NCBI GenBank assembly: GCA_015698045.1
Contig: BLAL01000215.1
Span: forward strand, 248,001 to 312,000
Direction of reading: 5' to 3'
Origin: Rhizophagus clarus
Taxonomy: Eukaryota > Glomeromycota > Glomeromycetes > Glomerales > Glomeraceae
Length of the DNA: 64,000 bases
Positions 46,955-58,225 of the stretch are shown in pieces. The position numbers and the translations under genes are program-made. The notes beneath the pieces are model-generated. The model was given only the letters and a program-made list of their open reading frames with translations, searched no databases and had not been told where the DNA came from. Numbering within the stretch: position 1 is the stretch's first letter; each line of letters opens with the position of its first letter.

Positions 46955-47566
46955 ATGTATACAAACATTGCTAAATTCTTAGATGTATTCCCAGAGTGGG
47001 TAGAAAATTGGCTAAATATTCCAATCAAGGAAACTGGCCACACTGTAAATGCTTCAATTGAGAGAACAAATATATTTCAGATATATGAAATTGCTCGTAA
47101 CATCATGTATTATCTTGATCAGCTTGCCGAAGAAGACTACTGGAAAGCTGTAGTAGATTATAAGAATAGTGATGAAGAATTAGATCATGCTTTTAAAAAA
47201 TATTTAGGTACGAATAGAACTCTTAAAGATAAACTATACAAAAAATTTATGGATTTGGCTAATAAAAAAGAAAAAGCCTTTGCGTATCAGGTAGAAATAG
47301 AAAAAATTATGTTACAAGGTGGATTTGTATATAAGAAAGAAAAAGAAAAAAAGGATTGTATAATTAATAATATTGGAATGCTAGCTGATGGATTGGATCC
47401 TTATGAAATTCCAGTATTCTGTGGTGAACCAGAAGAACTATCTTGGCAATCAGATTACTGGGGAGATGAAGATCCAGACGATCCTACAAACTGGCAAGAG
47501 TATTCAGAAGATCCAAGTGATTCTGATGAAGATCCAGATTACCCTTATCTAGAATATGTTGAATAA
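46955..47566 (+). CDS. Polinton part: unknown protein, 203 residues
   Basis: Starts MYTNIAKFLDVFPEWVENWL and ends in a strongly acidic tail (DEDPDYPYLEYVE). No family recognised. A role as structural or regulatory protein is possible; nothing in the sequence decides it. Confidence 0.5.
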   Translation: MYTNIAKFLDVFPEWVENWLNIPIKETGHTVNASIERTNIFQIYEIARNIMYYLDQLAEEDYWKAVVDYKNSDEELDHAFKKYLGTNRTLKDKLYKKFMDLANKKEKAFAYQVEIEKIMLQGGFVYKKEKEKKDCIINNIGMLADGLDPYEIPVFCGEPEELSWQSDYWGDEDPDDPTNWQEYSEDPSDSDEDPDYPYLEYVE

Positions 47567-47596
47567 ATCTGGCACTGGAATTTTATATATATTTTT

Positions 47597-48174
47597 TTAT
47601 GTTCGATTTGCATCTGGAATTATAGGAATAAAATAGTCACTATTATTGCATGTAAGGGTGATATGCTTTTGAGATTCATGAACATCATAATTATACCTTC
47701 TAAGACATGCTCGGCTCAAACCAATCTCTCTATGCTTATATCCTTTCAGGACTACAAGATCTTCTTTAATGATACAACTACCACTCTGTGGTGGTGAAAT
47801 GTCTATCGATACATTTTTTACTATACCAAGCGTCTCACTATCTCCTGATGCACCAGTAATACTATGCTTTATGGATTTATCAGCTTTTAGTTTTAGTTCA
47901 TGACATGCTTCTTCTTGGATAAAGGAAACATTAGCACAGGAATCAGCTAAACACTGAATATCTACCCCATTTACATTTCCATTTATAGCTAAAAGATCCT
48001 TAGAATTTTCCAACCGAGCAACATCAATATCCATAGGTATTGGATCTGAATACTCTTCCTGTACTGCTGGTTGTTCTTGAGGGGCACTATCATAATTTTT
48101 TAATATTTTATAGACGATCTCCTGAATGATCTTTCTGATATCAGCAAGCTTTAGAAGATTTAAAAGCTCCGTTT
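47597..48174 (-). CDS. Polinton part: retropepsin-like aspartic protease domain
   Basis: The ATG at 48034 opens a domain with VNGVDIQCLADSCANVSFI, which matches the strand-turn-strand of retropepsin-like proteases, with DSC where DSG or DTG is usual. It continues with ITGASGDSETLG and an IGLSRACLRRYNY segment. The frame is open further upstream to about 48174. A retropepsin-like domain in place of the usual adenain-type protease would be unusual for a Polinton. Confidence 0.5.
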
Positions 48175-48187
48175 TAGTAAAGTTTGT

Positions 48188-48418
48188 TTGTGGCTTAAGA
48201 AATTCCTATCCCAAGTTAAGAATGTATGTGTTACTAGAAATAATTCCCCAGTATCAGTAACACCTTTTGATCGATATAGAGAACTTTTGAATGAGCGTCC
48301 TCTAAGTGACGAAAAAATAATAGAAGGTATTGAAGCACTTCTAAAACTATTCAATGATGGCTTAATGAAAAAGCCTACCCTACAAGTGGGAATTAATAGT
48401 CTATTCCGTTCTTTCTAA
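48188..48418 (+). CDS. Polinton part: possible small protein, 76 residues
   Basis: Contains SVTPFDRYRELLNERPLSDE; convergent with, and overlapping by about 25 bp, the gene at 48393-48953. No family recognised; may not be real. Confidence 0.3.
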   Translation: MWLKKFLSQVKNVCVTRNNSPVSVTPFDRYRELLNERPLSDEKIIEGIEALLKLFNDGLMKKPTLQVGINSLFRSF

Positions 48419-48953
48419 AAAGCTCAAGTAACTCTTCTCTAGTCACATTTATAGTTATAGTACTTTTTTTCTTACCATCTATTACCATTCTTAACATTTT
48501 TGTTACTATGCCAAAGGCCTTCAATGCACGAGAAACAAAGTTTTTGCTTAAGGGATTATCTATTACAATACAATACATACCATAAAATACGGCAAAGGGT
48601 TCATTTATTCCTTCTACTACATATAAATCAAATAATAATCGATATAAAGCTTTTTCTCCTACATCCCTATCTAGCTCATTAATTCGTTTGAGTAGCCAAA
48701 TCTTGATCGATTCAACATCTGGTTCAATACTATTTAACTGTTCCTCATAGTCTCGAGTAAAGGTAAAAGTAAGTTCATCATCTAGAGAGACTGATCTATA
48801 TATTTTGATTAGCTTATATATATTTTCATGTAAGCTGTCTATATCGGTACATCTTTGTACAGTTCGTCTGAATTCGATAGTAGATAGGCCACTTCTTGGC
48901 TTGGCCAATACAAGTCCACAAACTGGGCAGTATTTTCTAATTTGCTCAACCAT
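48393..48953 (-). CDS. Polinton part: unknown protein with N-terminal CPVC motif, 186 residues
   Basis: Starts MVEQIRKYCPVCGLVLAKP, half of a zinc-binding knuckle, then mostly helical sequence (IKIWLLKRINELDRDVGEKA). Function unknown. Confidence 0.5.
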   Translation of the reverse strand: MVEQIRKYCPVCGLVLAKPRSGLSTIEFRRTVQRCTDIDSLHENIYKLIKIYRSVSLDDELTFTFTRDYEEQLNSIEPDVESIKIWLLKRINELDRDVGEKALYRLLFDLYVVEGINEPFAVFYGMYCIVIDNPLSKNFVSRALKAFGIVTKMLRMVIDGKKKSTITINVTREELLELFRKNGIDY

Positions 48954-49009
48954 TTTTTTCAGAATTATCTACATAAAAAATGAAATTATTTAATTACCTG
49001 TTTTTATAT

Positions 49010-49594
49010 TTATTCTTTACTACAGTCTTCACAAAGACCGCTTTCAGGTAATTCGTTAAGGTTTACAGGCATTTGGCACTCCCTGCATAAGGCAATATTA
49101 AGTTTGGCAAGCCTTCTTGATTGTTCCTCTTGTTGTGCTTCTCTTTCTCTTTGTCTAGTAAATTGACGTGCTTCTTCAACCCCTTTCCTATAACTTGGAT
49201 TACGTCGTTCCCATCTAGCACGATGGGCGGTTATATTAAATGCAGTTTCAAGGTATCCAAGTCTTACCTCAGTATCTTGAATATACAATAAAGATGGATT
49301 AGACTGTGCGATTTCTGCATATCTTGAAGGAACAAGATAGTAATCTTCTATTATTTCATACCCAGCCCTTTGAATTAAATAATAATACGTTCTAGTTCCA
49401 AATTGAACCATACGTCTAGTATCTACATTGAGATAGCTTTCCCTTACAGAAGGAAGTGGAGGTGCAGTTGCTCTTCGAACCAATCCGCTATCAAGATAAT
49501 CATATGCTTCTAAAACTAGCTGATTGAAAGTCAAACCACCAACACGAATTGTTCTGCCAGTCAATGGATTAGTAGTATATCTATTAGCACTCAT
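49010..49594 (-). CDS. Polinton part: virus-like protein with NP.TGR motif and zinc ribbon, 194 residues
   Basis: The N-terminus has NPLTGRTIRVGGLTFNQLV, a short motif widespread in proteins of large DNA viruses and their mobile relatives. The C-terminus has CRECQMPVNLNELPESGLC followed by EDC, a CxxC...CxxC zinc ribbon. Role unknown. Confidence 0.55.
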   Translation of the reverse strand: MSANRYTTNPLTGRTIRVGGLTFNQLVLEAYDYLDSGLVRRATAPPLPSVRESYLNVDTRRMVQFGTRTYYYLIQRAGYEIIEDYYLVPSRYAEIAQSNPSLLYIQDTEVRLGYLETAFNITAHRARWERRNPSYRKGVEEARQFTRQREREAQQEEQSRRLAKLNIALCRECQMPVNLNELPESGLCEDCSKE

Positions 49595-49654
49595 CTTTTT
49601 TTATTGTTACTTTAGTATAGGCTATATTCAATTACGATTTTTTTCTAAAAATGA

Positions 49655-49870
49655 AAAATCTCTAGTGACAAAGTTACTTCGTCATCAGCTTTTGCACAAA
49701 ATTTTTAATAATGCCTAGTGACAAAGTTACTTCGTCATCAGCCTTTGCACAAAATTTTTAATAATGCCTAGTGATAAAGTTACTTCGTCATCAGCCTTTT
49801 ATGCAAAAAATGAAAAATGCCTAGTGACAAAGTTACTTCGTCATCAGTCTTTGCACAAAATTTTTAATAA
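49655..49870. repeat. Four tandem units of about 53 bp with an inner palindrome
   Basis: Each unit contains TGACAAAGTTACTTCGTCA, a near-perfect inverted repeat, and ends in AAAATTTTTAATAATG. It lies between two minus-strand genes of the Polinton, so it could act as terminator of one or promoter of the other. Confidence 0.8.
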
Positions 49871-49875
49871 TAAAT

Positions 49876-50310
49876 TTATAGCTTATTACCAAGAAGTTCA
49901 TCTAAGACGTCCTCAGCTTCATCTTCAGTAAGTTTACGTCTAGGTGGTGCTTCTTTAGTTTCTTTAGGAATATGTTTATATAAATCATAGACCTTTATAA
50001 TTCTAAAAGCAAGATCTGGATTAAATGAATACTTTGCTTGAATCTTTGCAATTTTCTCATAATACGATTCTTCATTTGGCAATAATTTCTTAGCTGTATA
50101 ACGAATATAGCCTTCTGGATTGTTGGCAGATTCTATTTTCTTAATATAGTTTACGTGATTCTTTATAAGATAACTTTCTTTACCATATCCATCTTGTAAA
50201 CCTGCCAATATGACATCTTTTAAAGCTTTTATAATTTTGGCCAGATACATTTCTGGCTCGATAAAACCAGGATGCTTGTTTGTGAATGGGAATGAGTCAT
50301 CGTGTTCCAT
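49876..50310 (-). CDS. Polinton part: unknown protein, 144 residues
   Basis: Starts MEHDDSFPFTNKHPGFIEPE and ends with an acidic LTEDEAEDVLDELLGNKL. Directly downstream of the DNA polymerase gene on the same strand (about 35 bp apart). No family recognised. Confidence 0.5.
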   Translation of the reverse strand: MEHDDSFPFTNKHPGFIEPEMYLAKIIKALKDVILAGLQDGYGKESYLIKNHVNYIKKIESANNPEGYIRYTAKKLLPNEESYYEKIAKIQAKYSFNPDLAFRIIKVYDLYKHIPKETKEAPPRRKLTEDEAEDVLDELLGNKL

Positions 50311-50346
50311 CTTTATACTTCTACATCTAAGGAAAAAAATATTTAA

Positions 50347-52187
50347 TTATACGGTCCATACCACTTGGTTGGCATTTTTTACAATACATTCTCCCTCTTT
50401 TTCAAATTTTAGAGCTTTTAGAGTCTTAAATGCATCTTTAGCACAGGCTATAAGAGGAGAAAAGTTAACGTCTTCTTCTAGAATGAACCCATCAGTATGA
50501 ATACGTCTGACTTTATCCACATAGGGTTGTACAGTTTCAGAAATAAACTTTCGACCATGTGCTAGAAGGAATAGAGCAATTCTAGAATATTCACCTTTGA
50601 AGGGATTACCTGGATTCGTAAATTGGAATCTCCACTGCTCCTCTCCTATTGGTACAATGGAGTCTAATACCTCACCATCTGGAAAGTCAAAAGACTTATT
50701 CGATGTTGTAAGAGTCTTGTATGTTTTCTTTCTTTGGCAAAGTGCACCCCATAGCATATTAAGAATTCTTTTAGCTACTTGGCCAGCTATACCACTCTGA
50801 TTCTTGATTTTAAAAAGAAAGTCTACATACTCTCCAAAGATTACACTGCCTCGAATTCGAGTTTCTTTTTCATAAATAAGAGCATTAGAAGCTCCATCCT
50901 GAATTAATGTAACTTGAAGGCCAAGAGCTTTGGCACATGTAAGATCAATATGAGTATATACATTATGGTAATTATATCGAAATAGCGGGGTATCCTTTTT
51001 TTCAATACTTGCACGAAATATTCCAAAATGGCTATATCCTCGATGGTTAGTAAAGTCTTTTAAAATCTGAAACTTACCTTTACCGATAGGAAAGTTTAAA
51101 GCTGATAGCTGAATACTAGGATAAAGACTCGTTTTATCATAACTTCTTCTATATCCTTCCCAGTTATTTTGTGCCCAGATAATCCCTCCCATCATTGCTT
51201 TATTTATCCATTGTGTTTTAAGCGCATCAAGAGGTTCATTAGCAGGAATACCTACACTTAATTTTTCGAATAGCCAAAGAGCCATTTTCTTTATGTTCCA
51301 ATCAAGTAATGATATATCAATTGGAAGGCCTAGCTTTTTCGTCTCCTGTAAAAAGGCATCTCGTTCAGCATTAATTCTGATATATGCCTTTTCCAATGAT
51401 TCTTGACGTTTAGCTAGAATGAAGGAGTAGTTTTTGCTAAACTTGAGTTTTTGAAACTGCTGGACAGTAATAGACTTGTTAACCATTTCAACAGTATCTT
51501 TTACTTCATTCTCCTGATAAGTTATAGGCTTTTTTGGCCTTTTACATTCAAAACTGGGATGGTTTCTATCTGGATTAAGAGCGAGGGAATAATGTCCATT
51601 AGTGAGAGTAAGGGTTTTCTTCTTTGTGCTGGACTCTTAGAAATATAAGTATGATCACCTACTACATTGATAGCAATATTTCGAGCTAATCGTTCTATTT
51701 TTTCAATACAGGCAATTGGAATAGGGTCATCTCGTACCAAATTTAGATAATCTTTAATGTACTCAGGTTTTTCAATAGTTTGAGACATATTCGAATAAGA
51801 GCCATAAGCCATTTTTAAGCACTGATAAAGACAATCATTTGTATCGCCACATCCACCTGATACTGCCGGTGAATCCCTCATATAAATGATAAAGTTATCA
51901 AATCGCTCTGGATCACCTATATTATCAGGCAATTGACTCGCATCATAGTGATCAAGTAGAGAGAAAAGGTTTGCGTCTTCTCCATTTGTAGTCCATTGAC
52001 CAGGCTTCCAGTTCTCATAAGGAAGTAGGATTTGAAACTGTTTGCCTGGATATCGGGCTTTAAGTTTTTGATCAAAGTTTGCAATTCCTCTTCTAGAGAA
52101 CAAACGGCCACTATACTTAACTTCTATGATGTCTGGCCTATTTGGTAAATGACGAACTAGTCTTGATAACATTTCTTTGAAATACAT
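50347..52187 (-). pseudogene. Polinton part: protein-primed type B DNA polymerase (fossil)
   Basis: The polymerase domain shows YDKTSLYPSIQLSALNFPIG (motif A), ILNMLWGALCQRKK (motif B region) and RRIHTDGFIL (motif C region). The upstream part includes SGGCGDTNDCLYQCLK, a Cys-containing segment seen in polymerases of this kind. The region codes throughout on the minus strand; broken. Confidence 0.8.
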
Positions 52188-52250
52188 AGTATTTATTTAA
52201 TTGCTAATTTTTCGTTACTATATTTGAAAAAAAAATAAAATAACTAGCCC

Positions 52251-54578
52251 TTATAATTGATCAATTTCATCAAATGCACCATCTTCATCATAATCAGATT
52301 CGTCACCATTGGCCTCCATACATTCACGTTCATTTATTGTGCTATGGCATTCTATTATCTGTGATTGTAATTTTGCAACTTTATAGCCAGAAGGAGGTTC
52401 TACAAATACAGTTTCCTTATTCTCGTTGTATCTTCTTAGATAGTCGGCAAGTTCACAGCATGATATTTGCCTATCCACCTCATCATTGTATTTGATCCAT
52501 TCTTTTAGCTTATCTATGGCGTCACCAAATTGGGCAAGATACAGATTATCTCTTCTTGCAATTTTATCAAATTCCTTCAATTCGGCTAAGAGTAATTCCC
52601 AGTCATATTGAGCTTCTTCATCCATATATTTAGCCCAGCATTTTAGGGATACAGAATATAGCTCATTTATCATATCATCACGAGAATTCTTGTACCAGGG
52701 CTTTATGTGGTCATATTTATGTCTATCTATCCATTCCCAATATTTGGCGGTATTCATTTTAGGCATAGGATCAGGATTAGCTTTCTGAACTGACTTTGGG
52801 TCTCGCTTTAGTGGCAGTTCAGTAGAAGGACCAGGTGTTCCATATGGTTCTGGCTCTATCTCTGGTTCTTGCTCTACTTTTGGTTCTTCCTCTGACTTAG
52901 CCGAAGGTGGTATAAGAGTAATTAGTTCTGTTATAAAGTTATCTATTAGGTTTTCAACAGATTCTGAAGCGGTGGGTTCAGATGGTGTCAATGGAGAAGT
53001 CGCTTCTTCTTTCACTTCTACCTTTAGATGCACTGGCTTTGGAGGAACTGGAGGTGAACTTTTCTTTTGCTTATTTGGTATATCTATTCCAATTTGTGCT
53101 AAGAACTGATCGAAAGCTTTAGGATCAGGTACAGATTTTTTAGGAATATTAATCTTCTCGATATTAATCTCATCAGTTTCATGAATCCAGTTATTACTAA
53201 GATATTTCTCGTATAAAGTCTTTCTAGATAAATTATAAACTCTAGTACGTTTTTTATTTATATAAACTAAGTTGCTAGTCATATTTAGCTCATTTGATAA
53301 TGTTCTTGTAACTACAACTTTAGATAAGGGTGTAATATTTCTATTTCCACAGTAGCTTGTATAGGTGGCATATAATATATGAACTGGTAAGCATGTAGTT
53401 GTATAATCAGCTTCTGCTATATACGTCTCCTTTATAAATTGAAATAACGGTGGAAAAGTAGATACGATATGCTCTTGCTTAGATGCAGTCATAGGAGGTG
53501 GGTTGCCATTAAAATCTGGATATTTATCAGCAATAACTTTTAAGTAAATATAGAAGGCCTCACCCACCCCTGGATATTTTATTGCATCACCTAACTGTTT
53601 GAAATATTGCAAATCTCCTTTTCGAGCAGGTGAGATATCTAGGAAAACTGATTGTCTATCATCATTCTCAACTCTAAGAGCATTTTCATTAGTAAGAATG
53701 ATAGTAGACATAAAGTTTTTATATTGGGTAGGTGTTTTATATTTTTCATGGATTTCAATAGTATCGCTAGTAACTTTATCTTCGAGAGCACGATATAATG
53801 AATTCTATTGGCTTTTTTCTGTTGGCATTTCTTCAAGCAAAAGAAGTACTTTACCTAATGATTGCCCATTAAAACTGCCCAAAATCGTTTGAGGATCACT
53901 TGTTTTATAGACTAGCTGAGTACCTAAAACATAACGCTGGATAAAATCAGTTATAATACCTTTACCCCAGCCTTGACCAGATTTAAGATAAAGAATCGAA
54001 TACATTTTTCTACCAGTAGCCATACCAGCAAACCATTTAATAATGTATTCAGTTACATTCCAATCTCCTGAACACCAGACATCCCGAATATGAGTAAATA
54101 TGATTTTAATTGCCTGATGGATGTTGGCTGAAAAGTCTGCTAAAGGACGTAATTAGTGTAAGAACCCTGGGAAAATATTAAGATAGAGTTGACCTTGAAT
54201 TTTATAAATACGTTGCTTTGCAGGATCACAAGTTGCTACACATGTTAAAAAATTATCATATATAAACCATTTGGCAATGTTAAATTCTGTTTTAATTGGT
54301 AGCTGTTCAGAATTGGATTGATTAAAGAAGGTTTTAGTTATAGGACGAATGAGTATACTAATATTTTTTATGGGAATATGCTCAAAATTCTTAATATCAG
54401 GTCGCCACATAAATACACCATGTGGATTGGAACAGAGAATGAAGTAACTGCAAATATATTGCTTTGCTTTTGTAATATCATCTAAACTATTCGCCTCTCT
54501 GATAAGCCATTTTAGTATATCAATACTGTATGCTTCCTTAGATTCACCAAATTTCGAGATTACTACTTGGTTACTCAT
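52251..54578 (-). pseudogene. Polinton part: SF3-type helicase and linked acidic protein (fossil)
   Basis: The helicase is recognised by SGQGWGKGIITDFIQRYVLG (Walker A) and VLLLLEEMP (Walker B). The N-terminal stretch starts at 54578 with MSNQVVISKFGESKEAYS. The 3' part, 52251-53711, runs from the helicase C-terminus into a Pro/Glu-rich linker (EEEPKVEQEPEIEPEPYG) and an acidic end. Broken. Confidence 0.7.
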
Positions 54579-54661
54579 TGTTAGTTAGATACTTTAGTAG
54601 AAGTTTTGTTTAATTTATTTTTTTTGATACCTATATATTGACTATGTTTAATTACGATTTT

Positions 54662-55211
54662 TTCAGGTATATTTGTATGCTATTGGGAGGTATAGCCACC
54701 TCTGAGGTTAATACATCTAGATACGAGCAGGTGACAATATGGGCAACTGGTATGAGGACTAGTATGAGGAATATATATAGGAATTTATACTAGGTAATAG
54801 GGTATTTTTCACATATCGTATTAGGCTTAGTGAGGCATTTGGGTATGTTCTTGTGAACGGAATAGATCAGAATAGATGGAACAGATCAGATACCCCAAAA
54901 TAAAAAATATTTCTGGGAATAATCGGTCTGATTATTTTTTTTTATTATCTGTTCCATCTGTTCCATGTCCTTATTTCTTCTTTATTCTTTGTTTTATCTT
55001 GTTCTTAGTATGTTTGTATAGAACAGATGTATAGAACAGATGGAACAGATGGGTAGGTATGGTATGGATAGGGTTTTATCTATGGTATTGTTAGAGACGC
55101 GCCGTAAAGGTGCTGGGAGGCTAACTGGAAGGGGATCTGATAGGGTTTTACCCTGGAGGGGGGATGTATAGGGGCTTTAGCCACCGCTGGGCATAGCCCG
55201 GCACTGACGAC
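54662..55211. repeat. Right terminal inverted repeat of the Polinton
   Basis: Complement of 41084-41640 with a few percent differences, nearly all C/T or G/A. Confidence 0.9.
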
Positions 55212-56240
55212 TCTACTATAAAATGGTTTTTTTATGTCAAATTGCTTATAAAAAACGTTTCGTACCATTTTTTTTTTTGTATTATACTTCTTTTCAAGCG
55301 TTTAACTGAATTAAAAAAAGGGCATTTAATTTTAAAAAAAACGCCTTTTTTTTAAGCGTTTAATTAAAAAAAATGCCTTTGTTTAAGGGTTTAATTAATT
55401 ATAAAAGACTATTTTTTAGGCGTTTAATTACAAAAAAAACACTTTTTTTTAGGTGTTAATTAAAGAAACGCTTTTTTAAGTATTTAATCGAAAAAGCGCT
55501 TTTTCTAAGTGCTTGATTTAAAAAAATACGCTTTTTTTTAAGCGGTTAATTAAAAAAAATATGCTTTTTTCTTAAGCGTTTAATTATAAATAACAACGCC
55601 TTTTCTTTAGGCGTTTAATTAAAAAAATCGCCTTTTCTTTAGGCATTTGATTAAAAAAAATGGCCTTTTCTTTAGGCGTTTGATTAAAAAAAATCGCCTT
55701 TTCTTTAGGCGTTTGATTAAAAAAAATGGTCTTTTCTTTAGACGTTTGATTAAAAAAAATCACCTTTTCTTTAGGCGTTTGATTAAAAAAAATCGCCTTT
55801 TCTTTAGGCGTTTGATTAAAAAAAATCGCCTTTTCTTTAGGCGTTTGATTAAAAAAAATCGCCTTTTCTTTAGGCGTTTGATTAAAAAAAATTGCCTTTT
55901 CTTTAGGCGTTTGATTAAAAAAAATCGCCTTTTCTTTAGGCGTTTGATTAAAAAAAATCGCCTTTTCTTTAGGCGTTTGATTAAAAAAAATCGCCTTTTC
56001 TTTAGGCGTTTGATTAAAAAAAATTGCCTTTTCTTTAGGCGTTTGATTAAAAAAAATTGCCTTTTCTTTAGGCGTTTGATTAAAAAAAATTGCCTTTTTT
56101 TTAGGCGTTTATTAAAAAAAAAGGCCCTTTTTTTAGGCGTTTATTTAAAAAAAAACCTTATTAGGTATAATTTTAAATAAACACTTTTTTAAGCATTTGT
56201 TTAAAAAAATGCTTTTTTTTTAAGCGTTTGATTAAAAGAA
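55212..56240. repeat. Hairpin satellite array, copy 2 (33-bp units)
   Basis: Resumes exactly where copy 2 was cut by the Polinton. About fifteen 33-bp units of GGCGTTTGATTAAAAAAAATCGCC type at 55610-56110, each able to form a hairpin. Only one-third the length of copy 1, and without its large 32-bp and 30-bp blocks. The open frame through it is a unit-length artefact. Confidence 0.95.
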
Positions 56241-58225
56241 AAAGCTTTTTTTTATTCATTTAATTTAAAAGAAACGTTTAAATTAAACATGTATTTTTTC
56301 TAAATTAAGCTGCTTAAAAGAAGCAGTTTTTAACTTTTTTAATTAAGCCGCTTAAAAGAAACTTTATTTTAACATTTTTTCAAAATTAAACGCTTAAAAA
56401 AAAGCATTTTTGATTTAATTAAACGCTTAAAAAAAAGCATTTTTGATTTAATTAAATGCTTAAAAAAAAGCGGTTTTGATTTAATTAAACACTTAAAAAA
56501 ATTTCATTTTAAAATAACGTTAAAAAGTGTTTTTAAACCATTCTTTTAACGTTTTATTGGAGTTTTTTTTATTAAACGATTAATAAAAAATCAATAAAAT
56601 TATTTTAAAAACCTGTTAAAATCAGATTTTCTATTAAATGATTTTAAGAAAATTGTTAAGGTCTACTTTTTATTACCGTCAAAATCAATAACTGATTAAA
56701 AAAAAATTTTTTTTTTATTGAAAATGATTAAAAAAGAAATTTTTTTCTTTAATTGAAAATAATTAAAAAAAGTGTGTTTTTAATTGAAAATGATTAAGAA
56801 AAATTTGTTCTTTTTAATTAAAAATGATTTTAAAAAAGCCGTTAAACTCAATTTTTTCATATAAATATTTTTAAAAACCATTGAATTGTTTTTTATTATA
56901 ATGACTAAAAGGAAATCATTTAAAAAATAATTAAAAAAAACAAATTATTAAAAATCGTTTTTTTTAAAAATGATTAAAAAAAAATTTTTGTTTTCTTATT
57001 GAAACTATTTGCAAAAATAAACTGTTTTTTTTATTAAAAATAATATAAAAAAATCATTTGTTTTTTTCATTAAAAACGATCAAAAAAAAATAGTTTTTTA
57101 CTGTAAAACAAATTTACTAATAGTGACTATTTTAAATGATCGGCTTTTTTTTTTACCCGTGTTATGATCGATGAAATCAATTTTTTGCAGCAAAATCGTT
57201 TACTTGATGGTTAAATATAATTAACAACAAAAGTGGCATAGGAAAGCTTAATTTGCAATTTTATTCTAATGATATCAAAAGATGCAATATAGTATAAAGC
57301 AAATAATCATCTCTTTTATTTTTTAAAAAAATAGCGTATAGATAGATATACTGTTGCTATGGCAATAACCATATACATATGCATATGCATATGCATTGCT
57401 ATTGCATTGCTATTGCATTGCATATTGCAATTAAATAGCTATATAAATTTCAACTTTAAAGTTCACATTGCGCATTTCCACTTCCATGAAAAAATGCTTG
57501 AAGATCACACAACAATTTCCAAATTAAGCGAAAAAGTACATTAATTTGGAAAATGATCGCTAATAATTTGTCAGTCAAAACATACTATCGCCAAATAAAT
57601 TGGCTAAACCCAAATATGGAAGAAAAAGGAACAAAGTTCATGTGTGTGCATCATGGTGTTTATATATAGTTAGTAGCACTAGTAGTGGCACCGATCGACA
57701 ATGGTATTGCATTGAAAGCAAAAATAAAATTTCACTACAGAATTCTATAAATCATTTCTATATTGATCTAATCCAAATAAGTTATTGCAAACAAAGAGCT
57801 CTTTCAATCATTCCTTTTTGAACGATCCCCTAAAAATAAACTTTTGCTTTGTATATTTTCCATCTCAGCTAGTCTGCATCTGCTACAATTATTGTGCTTG
57901 AAAGTTGTCTTTCTATAAAAAGAAATTCTTAAAAGTTCCAATAGATGCATGAGAAACACAGAGTGTTTTCTCACTACGGAATTCTATGCATATTGATCTA
58001 ATCATTGCGTACTCTTTCAACCATTCTTTTTTGTATGATCATCTAAATTACGTAAACTTTTGCTTTGTATGATTTCCATCTCAGATCATTAAATTTTCAT
58101 TTTAAGGTATAATTCCGTAACATGAAAGAAAAAAGAAATTTTTATTTCCAATATGTGCATGAAAAGTAAACTATAAATTTACAAATTTCACTTCAATATC
58201 TTATTAAATGTAAAAAAATAACGTA
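56241..58225. other. AT-rich spacer between satellite and kinase gene, copy 2
   Basis: Counterpart of 18641-20540, with the same fading repeats, ATGCAT-type simple repeat (57370-57420) and presumptive promoter. It has one extra pair of AAACGCTTAAAAAAAAGC units near 56400. Confidence 0.6.

Larger units (their letters stand above)
41084..55211. mobile_element. Polinton/Maverick fossil, 14.1 kb (10.7 kb without its insertion)
   Basis: Long terminal inverted repeats of about 550 bp (41084-41640 and 54662-55211), flanked by TCTAT and TCTAC, a 5-bp target duplication with one difference; copy 1 at 15679 preserves the empty site. Parts: protein-primed type B DNA polymerase, a superfamily 3-type helicase, an integrase with chromodomain, an aspartic-protease-like protein, a gag-like small protein and several unknowns. 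The element looks broken, with roughly half a dozen breaks among its genes plus a hAT-like insertion at 42228-45615. Terminal repeats differ by a few percent, mostly C/T changes, and the insertion postdates the segmental duplication, so it is comparatively young. Neither a double-jelly-roll capsid nor an adenain-type protease was recognised. Confidence 0.85.
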
